Shown: positions 26,139 to 34,754 of the stretch, piece by piece
Layout of the letters: every line of letters begins with the position of its first letter
Numbering within the stretch: position 1 is the first letter of the stretch
Assembly: GCA_020629155.1 (NCBI GenBank)
Contig: JAHDDW010000014.1
Coordinates: forward strand, 17,598 to 81,597
Reading direction: 5' to 3'
Length of the DNA stretch: 64,000 nt
From: Acidimicrobiales bacterium
Lineage (GTDB): Bacteria > Actinomycetota > Acidimicrobiia > Acidimicrobiales > SZUA-35
The notes under the pieces: model-generated
The model's database searches: none
What the model saw: the letters and a program-made list of their open reading frames with translations, nothing else
Told to the model about the DNA's origin: nothing
Translations under genes and position numbers: made by a program

Positions 26139-26180
26139 AAAGATGTAAAGAAGATCTCTAGAGATCCTCTTTACATCTTT
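26139..26180 (-). terminator. argS terminator hairpin that embeds the stop codon
   Basis: A 20-bp stem with one G-U pair around loop TAGA. Read on the minus strand, the 5' arm starts inside the last codons of argS and contains its TAA. Only a weak U-rich tail follows. Confidence 0.7.
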
Positions 26181-27940
26181 TCAGGAACCTGGATCAGCAA
26201 TATGTCTAAAATTGCTGTGAAGATAGACTGTGTTGTTTCTAGCAGCGCTAACCAAGACTGCTGGGTTTCTGCGTTTGGTTCTGAAAGAATATGGCATTTG
26301 TCATAGAAACGGTTAAACGTTGCCGCAAGCACATAGCTATATTCAGCGATTATATTTGGTGCGTTGCCAGCGACAGCTCGTTCGACTATTTCAGGCAGTT
26401 TCGTCAGTTCAAGTTGTACGTTGCGTTCTTCGTCACAGGTGGCAGCGCCAAGCGTCCCAGCGTGTAGCCCTGCATCGGCTGCTTTCTGTAACGCCGATTT
26501 GATGCGCACCGCTACATATTGCAGGTATGGCCCTGTTTGGCCTTTCAGCTCGGTGAACTTTTCAAGATCGAAAATATAGTTCGTTGTTCTATGGTTCGAC
26601 AATTCGCCATAAGTCAACGCCGCTAGACCAACCAGTTCAATAACGCTAGCCCGCTCAGTTTCGCTCAGATCTTCGGCTAAGTTGTTTTCTTCGATTTGCG
26701 CGGCAGCAAGTTTTTGTGCATCAGCAACAAGCTCTCCCAATCGTGGCAGCTTGCCGTCACGTGTTTTAAAAGGCTTATTGTCTTTGCCAGTGACCATTCC
26801 ATGTGATGCGTGAATTAGTTGTGTCGAAGCAGGTGCCATCTTGGCCTTATCGGCTGCTCGGAAAAGCTGCTGGAAATGCAATGACTGGCGTGCATCAGTA
26901 ACATACACAATAGCGTGTGGCGCAGGTCCTTTCACTCGCTGTTCAATTGTTGCTAAGTCGCTTGTGGCGTAACTATAGCCGCCACGAGAGTTCTGCAACA
27001 TAAACGGAGGCAGCTCTTTTTTATCTTTAGGGTCGGCAACATCGATAATAAGCGCCCCGTCGCTTTCTTGTGCTATCTGGTTTGCGACAAGTTTTTCAAT
27101 CATCGGCGCCATATCATCAGCGACACTTGCCTCGCCGAGCCAAAGCTCGAAATGGACGCCAAGTTCTGCATAGATCGCAGTCATATCAGCAACAGAAAGT
27201 GTGCGGAAATGGTTCCACAACGCTCGATAGCCTAGATGGCCTTTTTGTAACGCTAGTGTTGCTTGCTGCGCTTTTGCTGCGAAGGCTTTGTCTTCTTTGC
27301 AGCGAGCTGATGCTTGCGGATAAAGCTCCTCTAAATCTTCAATTGTCACAGGCGATTCGGTTGGATACGGCCCCTCAGAAGTGGCAGCACCGTCAGCGAA
27401 ATAGGGCAGTTCAGGCGACGCGTCTTCGATCGCTGCGATAAGTTGCCCCATAGGCAGACCCCAGTCACCCAGGTGCACATCGCCGATAGCGTCGTATCGG
27501 GCAAAACGGTAAAGCCTTTTAACGCTTTCGCCGATAACGGCTGGGCGCAGGTGCCCGACATGAAGGCTTTTGGCGATGTTCGGGCCGCCATAGTCAACAA
27601 TCACTTGCTGGTTTTTTGCTTCGATGCCGAAATGATTACCAGCAGTGAGCTGCGCGCTTTGTTCTGCAAGAAAATCATCTTCCACACTGATGTTAAGAAA
27701 GCCAGGGCCTGCAACGTCTGCGAGTGCTATGCGATGGTCGTCGTTGAGCGCTGCGGCCAGCGCTGTTGCTAACTCGCGAGGGTTTTTGCCAGCTTTTTTG
27801 GCGAGCGGAAGCGCACCGTTGCATTGGAACTGGCACAAGTCTGGACGCTGTGAAACAACAACATCGCCATAGCTTGGATCTAACCCTTGAGCTGTGAAAA
27901 CGCTTTGAACAAGCTCGGTAAGTTCACGAAGTAAAGACAT
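26171..27940 (-). CDS. argS: Arginyl-tRNA synthetase
   Basis: 589 residues, a normal length. The N-terminal additional domain leads to the class I catalytic core, with YGGPNIAKSLHVGHLRPAVIGE (HIGH-like HVGH near 127-130) and MVTGKDNKPFKTRDG in place of KMSKS. The C-terminal DALR anticodon-binding domain includes YVAVRIKSALQKA, NRFYDKCHIL and a terminal helix. It charges tRNA-Arg with arginine. The gene ends in a stop-embedding hairpin (26139-26180). Confidence 0.98.
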   Translation of the reverse strand: MSLLRELTELVQSVFTAQGLDPSYGDVVVSQRPDLCQFQCNGALPLAKKAGKNPRELATALAAALNDDHRIALADVAGPGFLNISVEDDFLAEQSAQLTAGNHFGIEAKNQQVIVDYGGPNIAKSLHVGHLRPAVIGESVKRLYRFARYDAIGDVHLGDWGLPMGQLIAAIEDASPELPYFADGAATSEGPYPTESPVTIEDLEELYPQASARCKEDKAFAAKAQQATLALQKGHLGYRALWNHFRTLSVADMTAIYAELGVHFELWLGEASVADDMAPMIEKLVANQIAQESDGALIIDVADPKDKKELPPFMLQNSRGGYSYATSDLATIEQRVKGPAPHAIVYVTDARQSLHFQQLFRAADKAKMAPASTQLIHASHGMVTGKDNKPFKTRDGKLPRLGELVADAQKLAAAQIEENNLAEDLSETERASVIELVGLAALTYGELSNHRTTNYIFDLEKFTELKGQTGPYLQYVAVRIKSALQKAADAGLHAGTLGAATCDEERNVQLELTKLPEIVERAVAGNAPNIIAEYSYVLAATFNRFYDKCHILSEPNAETQQSWLALLETTQSIFTAILDILLIQVPEKM

Positions 27941-28102
27941 TCCACTAGTCTAGAGGTATCCACGCATAGAGCGGATATTTTTATGGCTAGAACAAAAGGT
28001 AGGTAGTAAGATCTCCACCATGAGCTATGAAAATGCATAACAGACTTAACGAGTAGCGATCTTGAAGCTTGTTAATCATATGCGCTTAGCCTGGGTATCG
28101 GC

Positions 28103-28108
28103 TAACAT
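28103..28108 (+). promoter_or_regulatory. -10 box TAACAT placing +1 on a GTG start
   Basis: TAACAT ends 7 nt before GTG 28115, so a transcript would begin on the start codon itself. No Shine-Dalgarno sequence is present. This supports GTG 28115 as the start of the RNA ligase gene. Confidence 0.5.
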
Positions 28109-28114
28109 AGCTGC

Positions 28115-29190
28115 GTGAGAATATCTACATTGTTTGACCAAAGTCTTTTAGAGGAAATGCTTTCTGACGGGTATGTAAGACGATTCGAACATAAGAACGG
28201 AGACATCGCAGGATATATTACACAGCGAAAGCTCAGTGGGAAAAAATTTGGAATGACGTGACATTGAATTGTCGAGGTCTTCTTGTTGATTCTCAAGGAA
28301 ACATTTTAGCTAGACCATTTCCAAAATTTTTTAACATTGGTGAACAGCCTGAACAAGACAGACTGCGTGTCGGCACTTCTTTCCAGATGTTTGAAAAGCT
28401 TGATGGATCGCTAGGAATTCTCTATGAATGGAATAAAAAAGCTTGCATAGCGACGAGAGGTTCATTTCACTCTGATCAAGCGGAATGGGCGTCAAATTTT
28501 TTAGTGGAACAATATCCAACTTGCGCGGCTCCTGTTGCTGTGACAGCGCTGTTTGAAATTATTTACCCCGAAAATCGCATTGTCGTGGACTACGGAAATC
28601 GCAAAGATTTAGTTTTTCTGGCAGCTATCGACAATCATGATGCTAAGCGTGTCGAATTTGATTGGTCTGGTCCGAAGGCGAAAGTCTATAAATTCGACCA
28701 TGTTAAACAGATATCTGCTGAGAAAAAGCAAGATGATTTTGCTGCATTTGACACAGGTAATTTCGAAGGTTTCGTAGCAGAATATAGCGATGGTTACCGA
28801 GTGAAAATTAAGCTCGATGAGTATGTACGGCTTCATCGAATTATGGCTCACACAACGAACAAATCTATCTGGGAAGCGTTAGCTGCTCAGTCTGACTTAT
28901 CACAAATGCTTGAGTCAGTTCCCGATGAATTCTATGACTGGGTGCAAAGCGAGATTAGTTCTTTTGTCGACCAATACGAAGAAATCGATTTGGAATGCCA
29001 AAAGAGATATCAAACAATAGTTAAGAAAATTGGGTCAGACTTTGAACGTAGAGATTTTGCAGAGCAGGCAAAGTCGAGCGAATTATCAGCTGTTCTGTTC
29101 GCAATGTTGGACAACAGGTCGTATGAGAAACATATTTGGAAAACTCTTAAACCCATCACAATAAAGTATCCACCACTAGGATGCGGATAG
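28115..29190 (+). pseudogene. T4 Rnl1-like RNA ligase, frameshifted near the N-terminus
   Basis: The C-terminal 300 residues carry nucleotidyltransferase motifs: I, FEKLDGSLGILYEW (nucleophile Lys in KLDG, near 94); a middle motif FEIIYPENRIVVDYG; IV, EGFVAEYSDGYRVKIK with V at VKIK. The first 38 residues (MLSDGYVRRFEHKNGDIAGYITQRK) lie in another frame. Adding one A to AAA at 28228-28230 joins them as QRKAQWEKIWNDVTLNCRGLLVD, the family's usual sequence, giving 358 residues. The enzyme would seal broken RNA ends, as in repair after tRNA cleavage. Gene decay or a base-call error could explain the break. Confidence 0.85.
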
Positions 29191-29202
29191 TTAGATCTCC
29201 AG

Positions 29203-30441
29203 TTAAGTTAGAGATGACAGTGCGTTTAGAATTTTCTTAGCGGCGATTCGCCCTGAGCGTAAAGCACCGTTGATTGAAGGCTCGGCGAGGTAATCGCCGC
29301 AGAACCAAACACCGTTGTTGCTGTGGAGGTAGCCAGGTCTTTTATAGCCTAACTTTTGCAAGGGGTGGGCTTTGCGGATATGTTGCACATCGAGCACTTC
29401 CCATTTTTCAACCTGCGGACCGAACCAGTCGACAAGCTGGTTTGTTATGGCGGTTGGAGCCTGCTCAACGCTTGACGGTACGCTTGCAACAATAGTAGCC
29501 TTGTCGGTAGGCGCATAGCGTTGGCTGATGTTGCTCATTATCGCAACTGAATTGATTGGCGCTTTGCCGCTTGCGTTCAACAGCAAGTACGGCTTTGTAA
29601 ACGGCGGCTCTGGTGCACTGAACCAGACACTTGTCGTTGCATGCCAACGTGCTAAATCGGGCAACTCTTTTGCGTCGGTCAGTTTCGAAGCGGTTGAAAC
29701 GTCGGTCGCCACAAGCGTCGCATCTGCTTTCTGCGTCGTTCCGTCAGCAAAGGTCAGCGCTGAAGATGTAACCTTGGCGACTTCTGAGCCTAGTTTCAGT
29801 GTTTCGGGGCTAAGTTTCTGCGATAGTTGTGTCGCGATTTGCCCCATCCCTTGTGCAGGCACAGCCGATGAACCTTTGGCTAGCATCGCGAAAGTGAATT
29901 CTGTAAATCGGCTTGATGTTTGCAACGTCGGGTCTAACGTAATGCCAGCAAATAATGGCTGCAAAAAGTTGGTGACTATCTTGTCACTAAAACCATAGTT
30001 CTCAAAAAGTTTCTCAGTTGGCAGGTCATCACGCACCCACAGATCGTCAAGGCTTGCGCCGAGAATATTTCTGCGCATAGCTAAAAGTTTGGTTTTGTCT
30101 CGCAGCGATCCCACAGGGGCGAGAAGCGTTTTGAAAAGATCTTTCGGGTTCCTAAACGGATCGCCAATGGTGTGAAACTTGTCGTTTTTATAGAGCATTG
30201 ATCCTGGAGTAAAATTACAAAGCTCAAGTGCATCATAGTCAAGAAGGCGTTTCGCTTCAGGGTAGTCAGTTAGCAGAATCTGGAACCCAGCATCAACGAT
30301 ATGGCCATCAATAATTCGACTGGCGACTCGTCCTCCTGGTTGCGATGCCGACTCAAAAACGTTGACGCTATGGCCTTGTGCTTCTAACTCAATCGCTGCG
30401 GCTAAGCCAGCGAGCCCAGCCCCGACAATGTGTATATGCAT
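29203..30441 (-). CDS. FAD-dependent amine oxidase/phytoene desaturase-like oxidoreductase
   Basis: 412 residues. The N-terminal ADP-binding motif HIVGAGLAGLAAAIELEAQGHSVNVFES is followed by ASQPGGRVASR, as in protoporphyrinogen-oxidase and desaturase-like flavoproteins. The C-terminal FAD signature is VWFCGDYLAEPSINGALRSGRIAA. The middle has FLQPLFAGITLDPTLQTSSRF, often seen in uncharacterised PDS-like enzymes. The substrate is unknown; no carotenoid or haem genes are nearby. It ends 12 bp from the RNA ligase gene (convergent). Confidence 0.88.
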   Translation of the reverse strand: MHIHIVGAGLAGLAAAIELEAQGHSVNVFESASQPGGRVASRIIDGHIVDAGFQILLTDYPEAKRLLDYDALELCNFTPGSMLYKNDKFHTIGDPFRNPKDLFKTLLAPVGSLRDKTKLLAMRRNILGASLDDLWVRDDLPTEKLFENYGFSDKIVTNFLQPLFAGITLDPTLQTSSRFTEFTFAMLAKGSSAVPAQGMGQIATQLSQKLSPETLKLGSEVAKVTSSALTFADGTTQKADATLVATDVSTASKLTDAKELPDLARWHATTSVWFSAPEPPFTKPYLLLNASGKAPINSVAIMSNISQRYAPTDKATIVASVPSSVEQAPTAITNQLVDWFGPQVEKWEVLDVQHIRKAHPLQKLGYKRPGYLHSNNGVWFCGDYLAEPSINGALRSGRIAAKKILNALSSLT

Positions 30442-30690
30442 TACGTTTTTCTATCAGAATTATTTAAGCCTGACTCTATTTGTCCGTTTTTTATTAAATT
30501 GCTTAACAAGAAATCACTAAAACTTGCGTGAAGCATCTCCAAGCGGAGCGGACCTCGGCTCTCGGAGCGATGAGGGTAGTTACAATTAGAAGATGCCATA
30601 TAGGTAGATTATAACAAGAGGAATAGTCCTATAGAATCTATAGAAAATATGGTTGTGTGCCGAAAACATTCATGAGATAAGGGAAGGTCT

Positions 30691-31092
30691 ATGTTTGCTC
30701 GACACAAGCAAGACACAGAACGAGGGGCTAGTATTGTCGAGTTTGCTTTGGTAGCACCTGTCCTGTTGATGCTGTTGCTCGGCATAGTCCAAGTAGGTAT
30801 TGTCCTGAATCAGAAGCAAGGTTTGCAAGCCGCAGCAAGAGAAGGCGCTAGGACAGCTTCTCTGGCATCGAGTGATGCAGCTTCGATAACGCAAGATGTG
30901 CTAAACACGATGGAAGGTATTTCGATATCTTCACCCATTATCACGATTACGCCAAACGTTGATCAACCCTGTGCGGGAAGATCAGGACAACCTGTAACAG
31001 TAAATATCGAGACAACAACACAATTAGATGTTCCGTTTGTCTCAGGGCAAGCTATAGCTATTGCAGGTGAAGGAACTTTCCGCTGTGAATAG
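30691..31092 (+). CDS. tadE: TadE-like minor pilin of the Tad pilus
   Basis: 133 residues. The opening ERGASIVEFALVAPVLLMLLLGIVQVG is the TadE signature: a conserved Glu five residues into the hydrophobic helix, followed by AAREGARTASLAS. The ATG has an AGGGAAGG ribosome site. TadE-like proteins are processed pseudopilins needed for Tad pilus assembly. The next pseudopilin gene overlaps it by 8 bp. Confidence 0.88.
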   Translation: MFARHKQDTERGASIVEFALVAPVLLMLLLGIVQVGIVLNQKQGLQAAAREGARTASLASSDAASITQDVLNTMEGISISSPIITITPNVDQPCAGRSGQPVTVNIETTTQLDVPFVSGQAIAIAGEGTFRCE

Positions 31093-32047
31093 CCAATCAG
31101 AACGAGGGGCGAGCACTGTTTTTTTAGCGTTGAGTTTAGTTATGTTAGGTGCGTTCGCAGCGCTTGGAGTAGACGCTGGACAGTTCTGGACGACACGACG
31201 TTCACTCGTAACTGCAACCGACGCTGCTGCTTTAGCAGGAGCGAACGCCGTAGTTGATGGTCAAGATGGTTGCAGTGCTGCATATAGCTATTTACAACTT
31301 AATTACGAAAATCTAGACGCCTACACATGTACGCAGACATCTTCTGGGGGGTCTGACGGGGTAATACAAGTAACAGCTACAGACGATGTAGCTTTTGCTT
31401 TCGCTCCTATAATCGGCATTTCAAGCAGGCCAGCTGAGTCGAGCACATCAGCCTCTTTCGGAGTAGAACTTGAGTCTGGTTTACGTCCTTTTGCGTTCTG
31501 TGAACAAGCTACTACTGATTTACAACAATGGCTTGTAAACCCAACAGTAAAACAAACTATACGGTTTTCATTCACCAGTGATACGAACGTAGCAGCATGT
31601 AGCGCAAACGGCGCCGCTCCAGGAAACTGGGGATTCGTCGACTTTAACGGAGGGTCAAATAACACACCAGAAATAGTTGATTGGATTCTTAACAGCTACC
31701 CAGAGGGAGTAATGACAACGTCTGCAATCACTTCATGTTCGGTCGAACCCGTTGGATGCTATGAAGGATCACCTGGCGCGCTGTCAGGAGCGCATAAATC
31801 TGCATTAACAACACTTAAAAACTCTGGTGCGTTATTTTCTGTTGCATTATTCAGTCACGCTGAGGGCAACGGAGCGAACTTGCAAATGAAATTAACTAAA
31901 ATCGTAAGTGCAAAGTTGACAGACTTCAAAGTTACAGGTAAGAACAGCGGAAGGTATATCGAAGTAGAATTGCAGCCAGGGATTATCCAAGATGGGGACC
32001 CTGAACCGTCGGTAAAGATTTGTAGCGTCGATGGTGCCAACTGTTAA
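31085..32047 (+). CDS. TadG-like pseudopilin/pilus assembly protein
   Basis: 320 residues from GTG 31085, with GAAGGAA 8 nt upstream; the longer frame from TTG 31061 is less likely. It begins SERGASTVFLALSLVMLGAFAALGVDAGQFWTTRRSLVTATDAAALAGANA, the usual Tad/TadG N-terminal helix. The rest is a secreted domain with several Cys. It probably sits at the pilus base or surface. Its stop shares GTTAAC with the convergent tadC. Confidence 0.85.
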   Translation: MNSQSERGASTVFLALSLVMLGAFAALGVDAGQFWTTRRSLVTATDAAALAGANAVVDGQDGCSAAYSYLQLNYENLDAYTCTQTSSGGSDGVIQVTATDDVAFAFAPIIGISSRPAESSTSASFGVELESGLRPFAFCEQATTDLQQWLVNPTVKQTIRFSFTSDTNVAACSANGAAPGNWGFVDFNGGSNNTPEIVDWILNSYPEGVMTTSAITSCSVEPVGCYEGSPGALSGAHKSALTTLKNSGALFSVALFSHAEGNGANLQMKLTKIVSAKLTDFKVTGKNSGRYIEVELQPGIIQDGDPEPSVKICSVDGANC

Positions 32048-32943
32048 CCCAAACCATTTTGGGCTACCCTAATAATAACAGGTCCGATTAACACAATAAA
32101 TAGTGCGGGTAACATACAAAAAACCATCGGGAAAATAAGTTTTACAGGGAGGCGCATAGCTGCTTCTTCAGCGGCTAGCCGTTGAAGTTCTCGCATTTGT
32201 TCACTTTGTGTGCGAAGTATGCGTGCAATAGGTATACCTAGATGGTCTGCTTGGCGAATGGCAGAAATAAATTGTTTAAGTTCCTCGACATCGGTTCGGT
32301 CTACTACTTGACCCAAGGCATCATGGCGTGTTTGCCCCAAGCGAATTGCATAAAGCACACGAGCAAACTCTTCAACAAGGGGTCCTTCAGAGCTTTGTAC
32401 AACTTTGCGTAAGGCACTATCGAAACCTAAACCAGATTCGACGATGACGGTTAACTGGTCCATCACTTCGGGAAGGTCCGAGCGGATAGCTTTCTGCCGT
32501 GCGTCTGCGGCGCGACTGATCCGAATATCTGGTAGCAGAAATCCAACAAAGGCCGAAAAGATAGATAGTGCTAGTTTGGTGAGAAAAGGATTAAATGGTG
32601 CGAATAGAAATACAAGTAAACCTATAAGGATGCCGCTAACCAATTTTATCCCTAGCAAAACTTCGATGGATATTTTAGCGACGAAACCTGAAAGAATTAA
32701 CTTTTCAGCAGTAGATTCAGTAAACCCTCCAGGAGTTAATTTTTTGATGTAACGTGCTAAAGTTAGAAACGGCGGCATAAGAACTCGTTCTAAAGGCGAG
32801 ACGCTCAATTTGCGTTGACGAAAAGGTGAAATTGGTCGGTTCGTTAAGAGATTGGGTTTCTGTCGTGGCGCAAATATGTAGAAAAGTAAACCAAGTGAAA
32901 TAACTATGGAGGTACTCGCTGCATAGATAGTTATCGTTGTCAT
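32044..32943 (-). CDS. tadC: TadC-type inner-membrane platform protein (T2SS-F)
   Basis: 299 residues with membrane segments near 5-25, 95-130 and 270-295, and a cytoplasmic T2SSF domain: RSDLPEVMDQLTVIVESGLGFDSALRKV, then FISAIRQADHLGIPIARILRTQSEQMRELQRLAAEEAAMRLPVKLIFPMV. It forms the assembly platform of the Tad pilus with TadB and is driven by TadA. It overlaps the VWA-TadB gene by 4 bp. Confidence 0.93.
   Translation of the reverse strand: MTTITIYAASTSIVISLGLLFYIFAPRQKPNLLTNRPISPFRQRKLSVSPLERVLMPPFLTLARYIKKLTPGGFTESTAEKLILSGFVAKISIEVLLGIKLVSGILIGLLVFLFAPFNPFLTKLALSIFSAFVGFLLPDIRISRAADARQKAIRSDLPEVMDQLTVIVESGLGFDSALRKVVQSSEGPLVEEFARVLYAIRLGQTRHDALGQVVDRTDVEELKQFISAIRQADHLGIPIARILRTQSEQMRELQRLAAEEAAMRLPVKLIFPMVFCMLPALFIVLIGPVIIRVAQNGLG
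32048..32063. terminator. Small bidirectional hairpin between tadG-like gene and tadC
   Basis: CCCAAA (32048-32053) pairs with TTTGGG (32058-32063). It lies inside the tadC 3' end, right after the plus-strand stop. The stem is short, so confidence is low. Confidence 0.35.
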
Positions 32944-34754
32944 AGCGACACCGATGAGATCATTTTTTTGAGCCAGAGACCACCCAAAATGAGAAGCAGT
33001 AGCTGACAGCCAAATAAGCCATACCCGATTGAAGTTCCCCAGATACCTTCAAAGTATTCTGGGTTTATCAGAGCTATGAGAAGCGTTAACGATGGCGGTA
33101 ATCCAAGCAGAACAAAAGCTGATAGTCTTCCTTCCGCAGTCAAAGCAGACACTTGCGCTTTCAGACGAATCCGTGCGCGTATTGTTTGTGACACATTTTC
33201 TAATACTTCGACGAGGTCGCCACCGACTTGCGCGTTTATTTCTATTGCGTCAACAGCCCATTGCATGTCATTATTTCCAGTTCGGCTAGCGACGGCTCCT
33301 AAAGATTGAGTTAAATCTCCGCCGATTCTTGCTTCGATTAAGGCTCTGTTGAGCTCAGAATGAATCGGCTCGTGGACATCTTTTGTTACAGCGTTCACTG
33401 CTTGAGGTAAAGAGTACCCTGCCTTCAAAGAGTTTGATAGTAAATTCAACACAGCAGGGAGTTGATCAGCAAATTTTTTAAGTCGACGCTTACGTAGTAA
33501 ACGCAAAAAAAGGTTAGGTAAAGCAATCCCTAGAAAACCTGCGAAAAGGCCGAAAAAGAAACCAAATGCTAGAGAAGCGATAGCAGCTAGAAACATGGTC
33601 AGCAAAACGATAATAAGGAGAAATTCTCCTGCTCGTATTTCTAAACCAGCCTGTTCAATTTTTAGTGCCAGGTCAGCTTTTGTTTCGTTTCGGACAAGGT
33701 TACCTTCAAAAACGTTAGTGGCATTTTGTCGCAGTTCTCGAAGTGTGGCAAGTTGAGGTGAGCGGTTAGACTTTTTTTGTGAGTGGTCTTTCCGGCTCGA
33801 TACGAGGTACCATCCTGTGCAAACCACCGCACCACATAGCAATACGGTGCCTACCCACAACAAACTTGCCGACGAAGCAAAACTTTCGGTAGAAAGAAAT
33901 ACTTGTGGGTCTGGCTGGGCAGTAAATGTTGCCGAGTCGCCTTTGCTGAGAGCCGAAGGTAGAACTGTTCTTGACCAATTGGTAGAACCAACTTGGATAG
34001 TTACAGAAGTTTGACCTTCTTCCGGGAAAGGAGCAATGATCTCATATTCAACGCCGAGACCAATAGCAATATCGCTAAAAATTTGCTCTAAGTCTTGCGT
34101 TGAATCAGCAGAAACGCTTTGACCGCCAGATGCTTGAGCGAGTTGTTGTAACACCTCGCTATTTGCTTCGTCCGTTGCTAGACCAACAGAAAAAAGACGA
34201 GCAGATGAACTTTCTACTGCCTCTATACTTTCTTCGAGCGTTGATTCGCTGACAGTGTCGCCACCGTCACTTAAAAGCACAACGGCTTGTCTGTTCGTCT
34301 GTGGTAACGATTGCAGGCCGATAGCAACCCCGTCATAAAGAGACGTTTCACCTTGAGCCTGAAGGTTATTTATAGCTGCTAGCAGAGAATCTTGGTTAGA
34401 AGTGGCTGGTTGAAGCAATGTCGATTTTTCACCCGCAGCGATAATAGACACAAGAGAGTCTTGGGGTAGGGAAGAAATAAACTGAATTGCGGCTTCTTGC
34501 GCCGACGCTAAGGCTTCGCCTTGCATCGAACCAGAAGTGTCTATAACTAAACTGATGCCAAGCGACTCTACTTGAGTGCCATTGATTTGAAAATCGACAG
34601 GTTTTCCTGCAATTTGTAAAACAACTGTTCCTTCTGTTACCTCTTCAGTATCGAGTGGTTTCAGAAAACGTAAACGAACCTCTCCAGGAGTGCGTGTATC
34701 GATAGAAATGACAGGTAACTCGGTTGCTTCATTTCCTGAAGACGTGGTTTGCAT
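32940..34754 (-). CDS. VWA-TadB fusion: von Willebrand A domain joined to T2SS-F platform protein
   Basis: 604 residues, about twice a normal TadB. Residues about 65-240 form a VWA domain with MIDAS DTSGS (72-76) and VVLLSDGGDT. A beta-rich segment and a membrane helix (about 300-318) follow. The C-terminal half is TadB: two hydrophobic stretches (about 375-415), then FADQLPAVLNLLSNSLKAGYSLPQAV (T2SSF) and terminal membrane helices. No signal peptide is visible, and an upstream start would run into tadA (the genes abut), so the side of the membrane on which the VWA domain sits is unclear. VWA domains bind metal and protein ligands; it may grip a pilin or cell-wall partner. Confidence 0.88.
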   Translation of the reverse strand: MQTTSSGNEATELPVISIDTRTPGEVRLRFLKPLDTEEVTEGTVVLQIAGKPVDFQINGTQVESLGISLVIDTSGSMQGEALASAQEAAIQFISSLPQDSLVSIIAAGEKSTLLQPATSNQDSLLAAINNLQAQGETSLYDGVAIGLQSLPQTNRQAVVLLSDGGDTVSESTLEESIEAVESSSARLFSVGLATDEANSEVLQQLAQASGGQSVSADSTQDLEQIFSDIAIGLGVEYEIIAPFPEEGQTSVTIQVGSTNWSRTVLPSALSKGDSATFTAQPDPQVFLSTESFASSASLLWVGTVLLCGAVVCTGWYLVSSRKDHSQKKSNRSPQLATLRELRQNATNVFEGNLVRNETKADLALKIEQAGLEIRAGEFLLIIVLLTMFLAAIASLAFGFFFGLFAGFLGIALPNLFLRLLRKRRLKKFADQLPAVLNLLSNSLKAGYSLPQAVNAVTKDVHEPIHSELNRALIEARIGGDLTQSLGAVASRTGNNDMQWAVDAIEINAQVGGDLVEVLENVSQTIRARIRLKAQVSALTAEGRLSAFVLLGLPPSLTLLIALINPEYFEGIWGTSIGYGLFGCQLLLLILGGLWLKKMISSVSL

